NCBI GenBank assembly: GCA_001600455.1
Contig: BCKC01000009.1
Location: 1,240,001 to 1,304,000 of the forward strand
Source of the DNA: Endocalyx cinctus
Taxonomy: Eukaryota > Ascomycota > Sordariomycetes > Amphisphaeriales > Apiosporaceae
Reading direction: 5' to 3'
DNA length: 64,000 bases
The notes beneath the pieces are model-generated. The model was not told the DNA's origin. It did no database searches and was given only the letters and a program-made list of their open reading frames with translations. The translations under genes and the position numbers were made by a program. How positions within the stretch are numbered: the stretch's first letter is position 1; every line of letters starts with the position of its first letter. Positions 1 through 12,234 of this stretch are shown piece after piece.

Positions 1-1421
1 TATGCTATTCAGCTCAGCCTCTGAAAAGTCTGAAAAGTACTTATGTTAAGTCTCCATATCCATATTATACCTCATCATTATATATCGTCCACATTCTCGG
101 CTGCGCACGCGATGCTTCCAGTATCCATGTGCCGACTGCGCACGCGATGCTTGTGTCCATGCTTTACCACTACCGTTGAACCAGGTTCTTGTTTTTGTTT
201 ATCTGATTAGACTTCTTTTTCCTCCCCCCTTTTTTTTTTCGTTTGTATACTTTGTATAATTCTATACATAGGTTTTCGTATAGCCTATGTCCTTGAACAA
301 GTGGGCAGATGACTGTTCATCCCACAAATAAGCCCCGTACTTACACGTAGATGGCTTCTCCGTAGCGGAATTCTAAAAGGACAGGAGAGTCAGAAACTAT
401 TAAATCGACGGTCTACTTGATGTCATGATATGATTGCGCTGCGAAATATGAGATAATCAATTATCTTTGGTAGTGCTGTTCATTTAGTAAGACCGCGCAC
501 TTTTCTTCTAGAATATTGCTACTTTGGTTATTCCGGGTCTGGGGCTTGGGGTATGATTCCTTCATATGCAGCCATGTTGACAGCGGCTGTCCTTTTGCTG
601 GAGGGTTTAAATCTCGTGGGTCCCTGCGTTATTCCTTATGTTCTATATTTATTTTGTATACCATACTATATTTTTCTTTCTGTCGGTAGTTTTTTAAAGT
701 TCTGATGTTTTTAGTATGAACAGCTTAACTTAGCAACTTAAACAGCTAAGTAGTGGAGGTATCTGTCATTCTTCCCTACACTTACTAACACCTTAATGCA
801 CATTATGTACATCATTAATTTAAAACACCATGTTCCCCAATATCCCCCCCATAAACTCCAGTTTTATAGCGGTATAGATATATTGTACAAAGTAGGCAAT
901 ACAGGTATACATGAAACACCATTGCCCTGCCTACTCAATACTGTGTGTTCACACTAATACAACTTCAGCAATATTCAATGTGCGGACCGATACCGCCGGC
1001 ATTAATAAGAGAATGATAAGATCTAATTGTCTTTATTTTTTTGAGGCTGATAATTACACGTTTATCACCTTACTCTACCTCATCTCACCTGATCTGACTT
1101 GACATGACATGAGGCTGCTATACTGGCACTTTTGAAACAAGTGCCCGGCCCGTGCGGTGCGAGGTGCTTTTGGGGCTCGATTTAGTGCTATGATGTAGCC
1201 TGTAAGCCGCTAATACCACTTGGGATATGCCGAAATAGAATTTACCGACACACCTAATTATCTCATCATCTCGTTAAAAACGTCACTAAACTACTAAGCC
1301 GGGTGAATTATACCGAGGCACCGCCATTCTTCTTTGTATAGAAGTTTTTTTTGGTATAAACAAATAGATAATTATACTATTATTTTGATAGATTTTTTTT
1401 TTTTTTTTTGAAACGAGAACT
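1..1421. other. Intergenic region at left edge
   Basis: No coding region can be supported here. The sequence is AT-rich with scattered stop codons on both strands. It holds a 17-bp direct repeat (listed separately) and ends in a T-run at about 1392-1409, just before the acyltransferase start, which probably belongs to its promoter or 5' leader. The ORF at 911-1102 is short and resembles no family I know. Confidence 0.6.
101..152. repeat. 17-bp direct repeat, two copies
   Basis: CTGCGCACGCGATGCTT occurs at 101-117 and again at 136-152. Both copies are followed within a few bases by TCCATG. It is a GC-rich island in AT-rich DNA. The function is unknown. Confidence 0.8.
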
Positions 1422-2585
1422 ATGGCACTTTTGGGAAAGGGTTTTAATAGCCTGAGAGGCATTATTATAACCTTACCTTGGGTTTTGTGGCTGGGTATCG
1501 CTGACCTAGCCCTATCGCTTCTGCTGCCTCTGAAGCTATTCGCGCCCGACCTGGTGTACCGCCTTTCATCCGCCATTGCTTATACCGTTTGGAAATGGAT
1601 TCAGGTCATATTTCAAGACTACAACGGTGCTGACATAGTCATTCACGGCGACACTTTGCCGAAGAAAGAATCGGCCATCGTGGTATCCAACCATGTTACC
1701 TGGGCCGATTTCTACATGATTCAGGCGCTGGCCTTACGCGCGGGGAGTAAGTAAAAGTGGCTCTTCCGAAAGTCGAACTCCTTTTTTTTTTATCTTCGTT
1801 TTTTTTTTTCGTTAGGAGCGATTTACCCCGGTCTTGGCTGCGTTTATTTAATTGTGAATGACAAGCTGCTAACTCTAGTTCACTGTAGTGTTGGGCCAAT
1901 GCCGATGGTTTGCTAAGATCCAATTGCGGAATGTGCCGTTCTTGGGATGGGGGCTCTGGGCAATGGGGATGCCGATGGTCTCCAGAAATTGGATGCGCGA
2001 CGAGAAAGAACTAGATCGCGTCTTCAACGGTATCGTAGGTAGAAAATGGCCAACGTGTAAGTTTCTGATCACCGGTCCAATGCTAGTTATAATGGCTGTC
2101 AATTGATGACTGGATTGTATTGTGCATTCACAAATCGTTATCACCTCAAACTAACATCGCGACTAGGGTTGATCAGCTTTAGTGAAGCGACGAGATTTAC
2201 ACCCAAAAAATACCAGGAATCTAAGATCTGGTGTAAGGAGAATGACCGCCCGCAACCTCTGCACCTCCTGTATCCGCGCACCAAGGGCTTCATCACGACG
2301 GTAAAGCATTTGAGGAAAGCACCTCACATGAAAGCAGTTTACGATGTGACGATCGCATATCAGCACAAGAATCGATTTCTGGAGGCTCCTAACATGTGGG
2401 ATACCCTTGCGCTTCCGGGGATAAGTAACGTCGAAGGGTATCGGTTCCATGTCCTGTTCCGCCGTTTTCCTCTCGAAGAACTGCCACACACCGACGAAGA
2501 ACTCGCGAAGTGGCTGGAAAAGGTATGGATACAGAAAGGAGAGTGGCTGGAGAAGAAAAGGGTCGAATGGGCGACTTCCTCCTAA
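1422..2585 (+). CDS. PlsC-type lysophospholipid acyltransferase (Cst26/Psi1-like)
   Basis: Three exons: 1422-1746, 1889-2056, 2167-2585 (303 aa). The introns have GTAAGT donors, TAG acceptors and, in intron 1, a GCTAAC branch site. The join restores the conserved stretch around MLGQCRWFAK and the one after intron 2 starting WLISFSEATR. What is seen: an N-terminal hydrophobic segment (about 13-40), the acyltransferase motif I NHVTWAD with catalytic His91 and Asp96, motif III FSEATR (169-174), and motif IV YPRTKGF. Proteins of this family transfer acyl chains from acyl-CoA to lysophosphatidic acid or lysophosphatidylinositol in the ER membrane; which substrate is used here is not readable. The protein ends soon after the catalytic domain, whereas Cst26-like relatives as I remember them run longer and carry C-terminal membrane segments, so the C-terminus may be shortened. 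Confidence 0.88.
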
Positions 2586-5500
2586 CCCCGTTTCGCATCT
2601 CTTATCACGGGGTGCATTGCTTAATAACGCCGTTGCAGGATGCAGGCAGCTCAACGATATGAGTCGAGGAGCTATACTAGATGCAATATTAACTGCACGA
2701 TAATAGGAAATGCGCTTGGCAACCATGAACTATGTTCGCAGTGCTCACCTGAGCTTGCCGGTCTTCCCTCTTTGCGTCACGGGGTTGAAGAAGACCAGTT
2801 GCCAGCCGCCGTCTGTTTATTGACGTGCGTGTGGCTGCAAGGAGATTATCGTGCATATTATGGCTGTTAAGGGGCGCCTCATGCCAACATATTGCTTTTG
2901 TGGACACCTGGGAATCCCGCTGGCGGGGTCTAGACCAGTCTTTCCAGAACATGCACTCTCCTCAGGTTTTCTCACCGATCCTGCCGTCGCAAGAACAAGT
3001 TCTTTGACCAATCGAATCAGGATTATCTTACGACTAATTAGGAAGAACATAAGATGATCATTTGGTAATAGATATATAGATAAGCCCAATAATTAAACTT
3101 CCCCGGACGTTACCCGTAGCATATACATATATGTGCGTGATGCATCATCCACTTAGAAATTATGCACGCTGGATCGAAACCTGAAGATTTCTTTTGATGA
3201 ACTGCTTCACCGGGTGATAGTTGAAAAAGATGAATATTAATATGTGTACAAGACCCTGATTCATTGAGAGCTAGACTGCCAAGAGTTTAGATGTTATTAC
3301 GCAACCTTGCCGCGTAAATGATACATATGTATGGTGTGACGAGCTCGTGTGTTTTTAGCGGCAATTGTCCTCTTATTGAACCTTCCACATTGAATTGAAT
3401 GGCGACAATCTTGCAGTAGTTCATTACGAAGCTACACCTGAGTTATCATTATTACATAGAAAGAACAAAAAAAGTGTTACGAACGTCACGGGTGATGGGA
3501 TACAGCTAGGTCATTCGTTAAAACCTCGAAACGTGTGCCAAACCGATTGATGGAAGATTCGAATATGAATTGATTTTTTTTTTTTCGAGTCAAGATCAAC
3601 TTCTCGTTAATCCCATTTGGCTTTCTTATAAGATCGCCCAAGCGACGAACTCATGTTGCAAATTCTCAATGGTTGATCGATGATAAAATCCTACGTTTTT
3701 GGGGGTAGAGGGATTTCAAGCAAGGGAACTAATCGAATTGAAAACGATATTTGATTGGCTGAAACCCCTCATGAAGCCATAGTCTCTCCTGAAGTTGTAT
3801 TGGCGCGTGAACAGGTGATGATGTGTGGGGTGTTGTTACGGTGTACTTTCTAGATAGAGTGAGTGGTAACTTGTAAGAGTGCTGAATCGTAACCAACTCG
3901 GATCTAAAGGGGGTACCCTTCTACTTTTTTAGCTTCATGGAATGTCTTCCTTCGTATCCACCCCCTCGCGCGACGTCTAGGAGATTTTGTGTAATTTCTT
4001 TAAATACCATGGTAGAACCTGAGACGAATGCAGGAAATTCAAGTTGTTTTTGTTTTCCTCCTCCTTGACCGACTTCTTCTTTGATTTATCAGGTAGACAG
4101 ACATATCCGTAAAAGCCGACCCTGCAGGTTAGATGCAGGTGCAGCATGTGGGAGTACCCCAATAGTGTGCCTACATCATAGATCATACTCTACAGTTTCC
4201 TCGCACGGGTAATTCATTACATTTCAAATATGGTCTAGCTGAAATGCAGGTCTGAATAGAGAGTTATGGAAAAGTGTGATGAGGGTTGCCATGAAATGTG
4301 ATAAGGGTGGTAAGAGAAACCCGAGCTTTATTGTAATCGCACATACATAATTCATACACACATACACGCACACATAAATCATATAGGTGCATGATAAAGG
4401 ATTTGGCGAAGAGTAAACTACGAGAGAGAAAACTTATGTGAGATGTAGTGCCAAGCCTCAAGTGTCACCCCGGATTGGTCGAAAACGAGAATCGTCCACC
4501 GTCCTATTCGTTTTGTGTGATGGGATGTTTATGCTATTTGTCGTCCCAACATGCGCTGTTGAGATCGACTGATGTCTACTTCAGACCAGATAAGCGGGAA
4601 TAACGTTGCAGTATTAAAAAAAAAAAAAAAAGGAGGATATAGACCCCAGGAAACTAGCACTGTGGTTCAAGTGAAGTATATTTTACATACTCCAAATAAT
4701 GTAAAGATGGAAATGAGTGAGTTGATCTCATTAGGTTGAGCTGCTAAAGGTCCCGAAATTTGTTCCTAGGAATGAACAATGTGACGGTGGGGGGAAGAAA
4801 TCTGGGGTATACCATAAACCTCATTACCGTGTTCGTACGACGTCGAAGTCAAGCCAAGTTGGAAGATATTTGCCTCCACCGACGCCAAGTCGTTTTCGAA
4901 TTCGGATTTGAAGTGTTCAAAAAAAAGAAGGCAGAAAGAATGGACTACACACTAAAAACCAAAGCTGTTTTTTTTATGGAGGAAAAACAAGGTGAGCAAA
5001 GCACCGACTTACCGGTGGGTATTGGTATTATTGATAAAACCGAATCGGAGCGGAATGTGGTTGAATCAACTGCATGGATCCCCTCGCGCATGACTGATGA
5101 GTGATGGGTTGCATGGCCTTCTAAACATCCTATATGATTTAGCGGCTATCAAGCAAACATTAGACCACTAATATGCTTCTAACGACAGTCAATGAGGGGT
5201 TATCGAGACTACACTATGCAAGCATTGTTTCGACGTTGGCTTTCCAAACTGAGTTGCTAAAAAAAAGATTAAAAAAAAAAGTACGATGAGGTTATACTAT
5301 ATTGACTATATAGACAAGCCAACCAAAAAAAAAGAGAACAAAGATATTATTGATTGAATCATAGATGAATTTACACTAGAGGTTCAAGATATATCCATGA
5401 ATGAATTATAAAAGATAAGAGATATTAAACTTTACCTAAGCTTTAGAAAATGTTTGAGGTTTACTTTAATTATTCTCTGTACGTCCACTGTAAGCATTTG

Positions 5501-6560
5501 TTTCTTCTATTAAGGGTGCTGAAGTCCCTCTTCTACCTATTAAAAAAGGGTAAAAAGTACCTAAGCCTAGTACGAATTTGGATCTACATAGCGCTAGGTA
5601 TTTACTATAGCCATATTCCTGCCCCCCGCTTTGTTTATTCAATATTTTTACACACTGTATTGTACTTATCTTTATATATCCTGAATAGCAGTATACTTGT
5701 CTATATACCAAAGAAAACCTGTTAGTACGATACTGTGTTTATAATACAAATACTGTACAACTCACCCAATAAAACTTAAAGCAAGGCACCTAAGAAAAAA
5801 TAAAAAATAAAACTGACTAATACAATAATAAAAAAAATTAATTAAGAGCATAATTCTTTAACCATCACGTCCGCGCTGCAATACTTTTTGGGCCCATCCC
5901 GCGCATTCACTTCATCCTCACTCTACTCTTTGACGAATGGTTATTCTCTTGTCAACTCTACTGTCTATTGATTACACTTTCCTTGTATCACCTGGCAAAT
6001 TTCCCCTTTCTGCTTCTTTTTGGGGAGATTATATCTGAATTTCACTCGTTTCCTCTTCTACAAGTCGAGCAAAAAATCTGGTCCTTTGTTCACATCGTGA
6101 CTCTCCACTCCGCGCTCTCGTCCCTCTGTGTTGTAGTCAGCTTCAGCCTGGCTGTTTTATTTTATTTTATTTTTTATTCCCTTCAAAATAAAATTTCTGC
6201 CTATCCAAATCTAATTTAAAACTCGTCTTATCTGTCAATTTCGGATCGACTGACTTGTCATCCAAAAAACACTAAAAAAAAACGACTCGACTAACCAACT
6301 ATCTACGTCGATTACCGTCATGTCTCGGGTTCTTGCAAGTTACTAACTCTGGCTTTCCGCCAGATTACCTGGCCCTTTCGATAGTTAATAAACGTTTTAT
6401 TTACCGATTACGATCCGAAATTTTACTTTACGTCAAACAGTTATCCGTCCGAGACGCGTTTGTTCCCTCACATCCAGAATACCAAGTTCGTTTTTGAACC
6501 GATATTATCACTGGCAGATGCTATCAACACAATTGAGGTCCGGGTTTACCTCTCTTCCCA
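2586..6560. other. Intergenic region, about 4 kb
   Basis: No gene is recognised. The first 400 bases (to about 3000) are more GC-rich than the rest and carry several short overlapping ORFs on both strands, compatible with a decayed gene end or element. The remainder is AT-rich with A-runs (4616-4631, 5268-5280). The last 600 bases are presumably the promoter and leader of the Rim15-type gene, including short upstream ORFs. Confidence 0.5.
4760..5104 (+). other. Orphan 114-aa ORF, doubtful
   Basis: An open frame of 114 codons begins at 4760. The translation starts MFLGMNNVTVGG and includes a lysine-rich patch KKKKAER. I recognise no domain or family, there is no supporting splice structure, and coding bias is not obvious. 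It is recorded only because it is the longest open frame in this gap. It may be a chance ORF. Confidence 0.12.
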
Positions 6561-6580
6561 ATGGACCGGGACTCCGATAG
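6518..6580 (+). promoter_or_regulatory. Overlapping upstream ORF before the Rim15-type start
   Basis: ATG at 6518 opens a 20-codon frame that ends at TAG 6578-6580. It overlaps the first in-frame ATG of the kinase gene (6561) in another frame and stops two bases before its second in-frame ATG (6582). A further short uORF (ATG 6320, stop ending 6346) lies upstream. If the transcript includes this leader, the arrangement would favour initiation at 6582 by reinitiation. The transcript start is not visible. Confidence 0.4.
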
Positions 6581-9500
6581 AATGGCACCTGTGGCGCCTG
6601 CCGTGCGTCGCGCCAGGGCTGCGGGCAGTGCCATGGAAAGAACCATCACTGAAGATATTAGAGAAGAGCGGGAGGAGTTACGTGAAGCCGCCGAGCAGAC
6701 ATTGAATGTCATAGTCGATCTTAACCTCGATAACACCATTCGCTGGGTGAGCCCGTCCTGGGTTGATGTCATCGGAACGCAGCCAGAGACCGTCGAAGGC
6801 ACCCCTATCTCTGACCTGATCATTAGCGAAGATAAAACTGCTTTTTCCGATGCCATTGATTGCATGAAGAAAGATGATTCCAAAAGTCAATATATCCACT
6901 TTACGGTCTATCTTGGACCCTTAGCCAAGATGTACCCTATCGAGGCCGTCAAGGAGCCTGAGGATGAGAATCCTGAACCTGTCACTGTCGAGCTTGAAGC
7001 TCAGGGTATTATGGTCTACGACCGTGCCACAGGTGGAGAAAGCCATGTAAGGAATCTTCCTCCTTCCTTTCTTTTCCTTCTTTGCGTGAAATATGAACTT
7101 TGATTACTTACCATAGCTTACTTAGACTATGTGGATGTTACGACCATATATCCCCCCACGCGAGATCAAGATCGACCTGCCGCCTCTAATCGTCGACTCT
7201 CTCGGCTCTGGCGCTGAAATTTTGGCCAGTTATCTTACTCAATTGGCCGAATCCGGTCTTGAAGATCCTTCCAATTTTCCACCCCCTGCGCCTGTTCTCT
7301 GTCGGATATGTGAACGCCAGATAGCACCGTGGTGGTTTGAAAAACATACGGATTTGTGTCTTCAAGAACACCGGGGAGAGATGGACGTTCAAATGGCCCA
7401 AGAGAGCCTTACCGAACATCGCCATGCTATTGTTAAAGTCTTAGACGCTTTAGAGGCTCGAAAAAGTCGTCCAGTTTCCGGAGATCCTATATCACTTCCC
7501 ATGGCCGAGTATAAGGGTTTGTGCATAGGCCCGACGTCAAGCACATCTTCACCGGGTGGAGTATCCCCGGCACCCTCATCGAGAGACCGTTCGGGTGGAT
7601 TCGGACACCATCGATCCAGATCATTTGCCGTGCGTCGACCCCAAGCTCGCATTGTCGAGTTGCTTTTGGATCTCTGTGACACCGCAATTGAGATTAGCAC
7701 ACCTGCTATTAAGGAGTCATCATCGCAAAGCTCGGGAGACTTTCGTACACAGTCGCCGCAGTCCGAATCTCGCATTTCTCAGGTGCTCCAGTGGCAGTCT
7801 CCAGGGTCGAATACGCTAGAACAGGAGCAAGGCTTAGCTTTGCTTTGCTCAGATACTGAACGTGTGGCCAAGGAAAAAATCGAAGCTGTTTTCAGGCATA
7901 GGAGGATTATTGAGTACTCCGAGCGGATCCGAGTTGAGTTTGCCGTAATAGTCCAGGATTGTATCGATGAAGCTATGCGTAAGGCCGCCCGGATAGCGGC
8001 TGGACGTTTAAGTGACTCTACCGAAGACGAGGAGGAAAGCGAGGAATATGAAGAGTTGGAAGTTACACCCTCGGCAGACCAGGAAGATAATACTCTGACT
8101 GCAGCGTCGTTTGATCCTGCTACGACATCTCTAGCTCTTGCTCTGAAGAACGTAGACTTGTCTGGTTTGGCTGAGCACCGGCGTGTTTCTTCCGTCGTCG
8201 ATTCAGCTCGATCTAGCAGTCCCAAAGAATGCCCGACACCAAAATCTCACCGCGACGCGCTCAGTGTTTTGGGGCAGTCGAAGGATTCTCGCAGAGGATC
8301 CATGTTACTTGAAAGCGATGCCGGTGATAGCGATGGTAGTGTTAGATCTGCTTCTGTGGCTTCGGTTTCGCGACCGCCTAATCGGACTGATTCTCCCATC
8401 TCCGAAGTTGGCGGTACGCGGAGAACTAATAGCTCACGACAACATCAAAGACGTAGCCTTATCTTGACAGGCACCGTGTCGCCCCATCGGCAAGAGTCTC
8501 CGTCCAGAGTAGGTCAGCCGTCTTCTCCATTACGAATATTGAAGCCGAGAAATCTTCAATATTCCCAAGAAAGTGTAGTTTCCCCCGAAGCGTCCCCCTT
8601 GCTTCCACATAGCGAATTCAACTCTCCTAATGTGGTCCCACATCACCGACGACAATCATCCGCGGCTATCTTAGATTTTCAACATCGTCCCCCCACATCT
8701 CCTAGGTTAAACGCCGTTAACCCCCCGCCACTAGCTCGTGCTGTGGCCCCATCGATCAAGGATTTTGAGATCATCAAGCCGATCAGCAAGGGTGCATTTG
8801 GGAGTGTTTACTTGTCAAAGAAGAAGTCCACGGGCGAATATTTCGCAATCAAAGTTTTGAAAAAAGCAGACATGGTAGCCAAAAACCAAGTTACCAACGT
8901 CAAAGCCGAAAGGGCTATCATGATGTGGCAGGGTGAAAGCGATTTCGTCGCTAAGCTTTATTGGACATTTTCCAGCAAGGATTACTTATATCTAGTTATG
9001 GAATATCTAAATGGTGGTGACTGTGCCTCTCTCATCAAAATTCTTGGCGGTCTTCCGGAGGACTGGGTCAAGAAGTACTTGGGTGAAGTTATTCTCGGCG
9101 TTGAGCACCTGCACAGCCGAGGCATCACTCATCGTGACTTGAAACCCGATAACTTACTGATCGACCAAAAAGGACACCTCAAGCTAACAGATTTTGGTTT
9201 GTCGCGAATGGGTCTCATCGGTCGACAGAAGAGGGCATTGAATAGTGGGACGTCGGAAGGTACTCCAGATTTACTTAAGACAGGACCGTTTGTCCGCTCG
9301 GCATCTATGGCTTCGTCCAGGTCAGCGTCACTCGATTTGCACGGCACGCATCACTCCCCGAGTGCAACTCCACAGATTGGCCCCGACACCGGAACTGGGC
9401 AGCCGTCCTACTTTAACCTTTCCCATAACCAACAAGATCCCCGTCGTATTTCTGGCCAACGAAGCGATAGCGGGGGTAGCGAAACCTTGACACACATGAT

Positions 9501-12234
9501 GGGTAATTTCACGCTTAATGACGCCTGTTCTACCCAATCGAGTGTCCATTCTCCTCATCAAGATAGCGTTGAAGGCGGTGCCTCTCCAGATTTGCCATCT
9601 CTGCATCAAACAAACAGCCAGGGGAGCGAGGTACCTCGGAATGCACCTGCTCAGTCAAGCATGATGCCTCCACCTATGGCTCTTTTTGACCCAGATGATA
9701 CAAACCGGAGATTCGTTGGAACTCCCGATTATCTCGCCCCAGAAACTATAAAAGGGGGTAAGCAGGATGATACCAGCGATTGGTGGTCAGTTGGCTGCAT
9801 TCTGTTCGAATTTCTCTATGGATATCCCCCTTTCCACGCCAGCGAAGTGGACACGGTTTTCGAGAATATTCTAGCTCGAAAGATAACATGGCCTGAGGAT
9901 GACGACTATGTATCGCCCGAGGCCAAAGATCTCATTAATAAGTTGCTGTGCTTGGATCCTCAACAACGACTAGGCGCTAACCGCGAGGAGAAATACGCAT
10001 CCGGTGGTGAGGAAATCCGAAATCACCCGTGGTTTGAAGGTGTGAACTGGGATACCTTGCTGCAGGACGAAGCGCAATTTGTGCCCCAACTAGAGAACCC
10101 AGAAGATACCGAGTATTTTGATTCTCGCGGTGCTACCTTGCAATCTTTCACGGAAGAGATGGAGGAGCAACTCACGTCTCCACCGACATCGACCCCTGAC
10201 TACCCCGATCGTCCGCATGATGCACTTTCTCGTGTCCGATCTCAAGTCCAAGTCAATCAAATCAAACGTGGACTCATGCCACTCCATATCCCTCCGCATA
10301 TCCGCGACCTTAAGAGTAGACGGCTTAGTGAGCCGGTAGCTACGGATGATTTCGGAAACTTCTCTTTCAAGAATTTAACAGTTCTTGATAAAGCCAACAA
10401 AGATGTGATCCAGCAGCTTAAGGCCCAGGCGATGGCGTCGCAGCACCGGTCCGGCACTAGTCCCGGCGGTACGAACAGTGCCACATCCCCTGCTCCGACG
10501 CTCGAAGGGAGTCCAGTCTTACCAATACCTGTGCCGCGGAATATTTCGAATGCCAAAGCTTCTGCGTCACAACGACCCTCTTCGCCTTCTGCAGTGAGCC
10601 ATGCAAATTCATCTCCCAGTCGCGCATCGCAACCTTCCTCACCCCTTCTGGTGTCATTTCACGCTGGGCAAGGGACTGAAGGTCGCCGCAAAGCTTCAAG
10701 CAATTCTTCTAGCTTGTCACAACAATCCAGTACGACCTCTCTGCAGCCAGGAAACTTTTTTGATGTTTCGAGGGCAACTCCTGGCCTTCAAAAATCTGCC
10801 ACACCTGCCGCTTCATCTCCGGTAAAGGGCCGAGGGGCACCGCCCCCATTGGCCCTCTCGCCCCAGAAGCACGTAGCGACCCCGAGGCAGGCTAGCGGGT
10901 CTTCGACGCGATCCCGATCCTTGACAGTAGGATCTCAGGAAGGGAGTCCTGTGGCGCCGGACATCTTGGCACATCGCAATCGTCGTAGTCAGGTGTTCGA
11001 TATGTCACCGTCTTCGTCTGATAATGAAGGCGAAAGAGCTAGCGCCCTTCTTAAAGTCCAGCGAAGACGTCAATCATCACGGCGGATGTCAGCGATCAAC
11101 CTTGATAGTCCGTCATTCCGGTCTCTGGACGTCCTCATTTGCGAAGACCATCCTGTTTCGCGGATGGTAATGGAAAAGCTGTTAGAAAAACTTCGATGTC
11201 GTACCATCTCTGCCGTCACTGGTTCTGACGCGGTACGATATGCTGTAGGCGACCTTAAGTTTGATATTATCTTCATGGAGTTCAAATTACCAGAGATCAA
11301 CGGCAGCGATGTGGCACGCATGGTTCGAGAAGTGAAGAATGTCAACGCTCATACCCCCATTGTCGCAATTACCGCGTATCTCAAAGAGCTGCAGGCGCCT
11401 CACTATTTCGACTCATTGATTGAGAAACCGATCAGCTCATCTAAACTTATTGAGGTTCTTTCGAATCTTTGTCAATGGAAACCACCGACCCCTGGACAAA
11501 TACATTCTATATCCATGTCGCAGCCTGTCGCGAAGCCAAGCAGCACCCGCCTAGAAGATAGTCCGACGTCCGGGTCTTCCGGGTACGCTCATCCCCTAAG
11601 TAGCAGTTTCAGGGGCTCGAGTAGAGAGGACTCAATCAGCTCTAGTCTATTCGGAGACTCTGAATCGGCCACGACAGATGATGTTCATTCCGTGGCTTCT
11701 CGCAAGGCCACGGGAGAATGGGGTGATGATCCGGGCTTAGGGATTAGTTCTGACGAGATACTTGCCCATACCAAGCTACCCATACCCCTCATATCTCAGC
11801 AGTCGGCTCCTGGGCAGATAGAAATTCCAAGCGTGCCCCCTCCCCGCCGGTCCTTGGACAAATTGAAGTCGAGACGAGAACATTTAGAGAAACGGCAATC
11901 AGAGAGCGATTCGGCGGACGACGAAGACGACGAGCTAGGGTCGAGCCGTGACCGGGCTCCTCGGGGCAAACAGCTTCCGCCGAGTTCAAAATTAGGCATC
12001 GAAATGATGAGAGCCAACAGCCACGACAGTATTGCCGTTGCGTCCGACACTACGCCAGAGCCGGTGACGCAGATTGGTACGCCCTCTAAGGGAGGTCAAC
12101 TAACGCCGGCACGAGCAACATCGCCGTCAAAGGCTACCACTCCGGGAAGTTCATCTGGCCTCGCACCAAGTTCCAGCGAGGAAGATATCGACGCTACGCC
12201 GCGCCCTACTACGGCAGCCAAGACGGGGATGTAG
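6561..12234 (+). CDS. rim15: Rim15-type PAS, zinc-finger, AGC-like kinase and receiver protein
   Basis: Two exons, 6561-7046 and 7126-12234 (1864 aa); the intron is 7047-7125 and the earlier TAG acceptor at 7116 is excluded by an in-frame stop. Domains in order: PAS (about 44-135); a C2HC zinc finger C221-x2-C224-x11-H236-x3-C240; a long Ser/Pro-rich linker; a kinase from about 708 (Gly-loop 718-723, Lys738, HRD 831-833, DFG 851-853, APE 1033-1035); and a receiver-like domain about 1496-1600. About 170 residues separate DFG from GTPDYLAPE, the split activation segment typical of Greatwall/Rim15 kinases. In yeast Rim15 acts below TORC1/PKA on endosulfines to enter quiescence. The receiver has E1547 where the phospho-Asp belongs, but keeps E1502, D1503, T1578 and K1596. 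The start could also be 6582. Confidence 0.95.

Noticed and set aside
6460..6705. 81-codon ORF overlapping the Rim15-type start
   Set aside because: Different frame from the PAS-coding exon and no family match.
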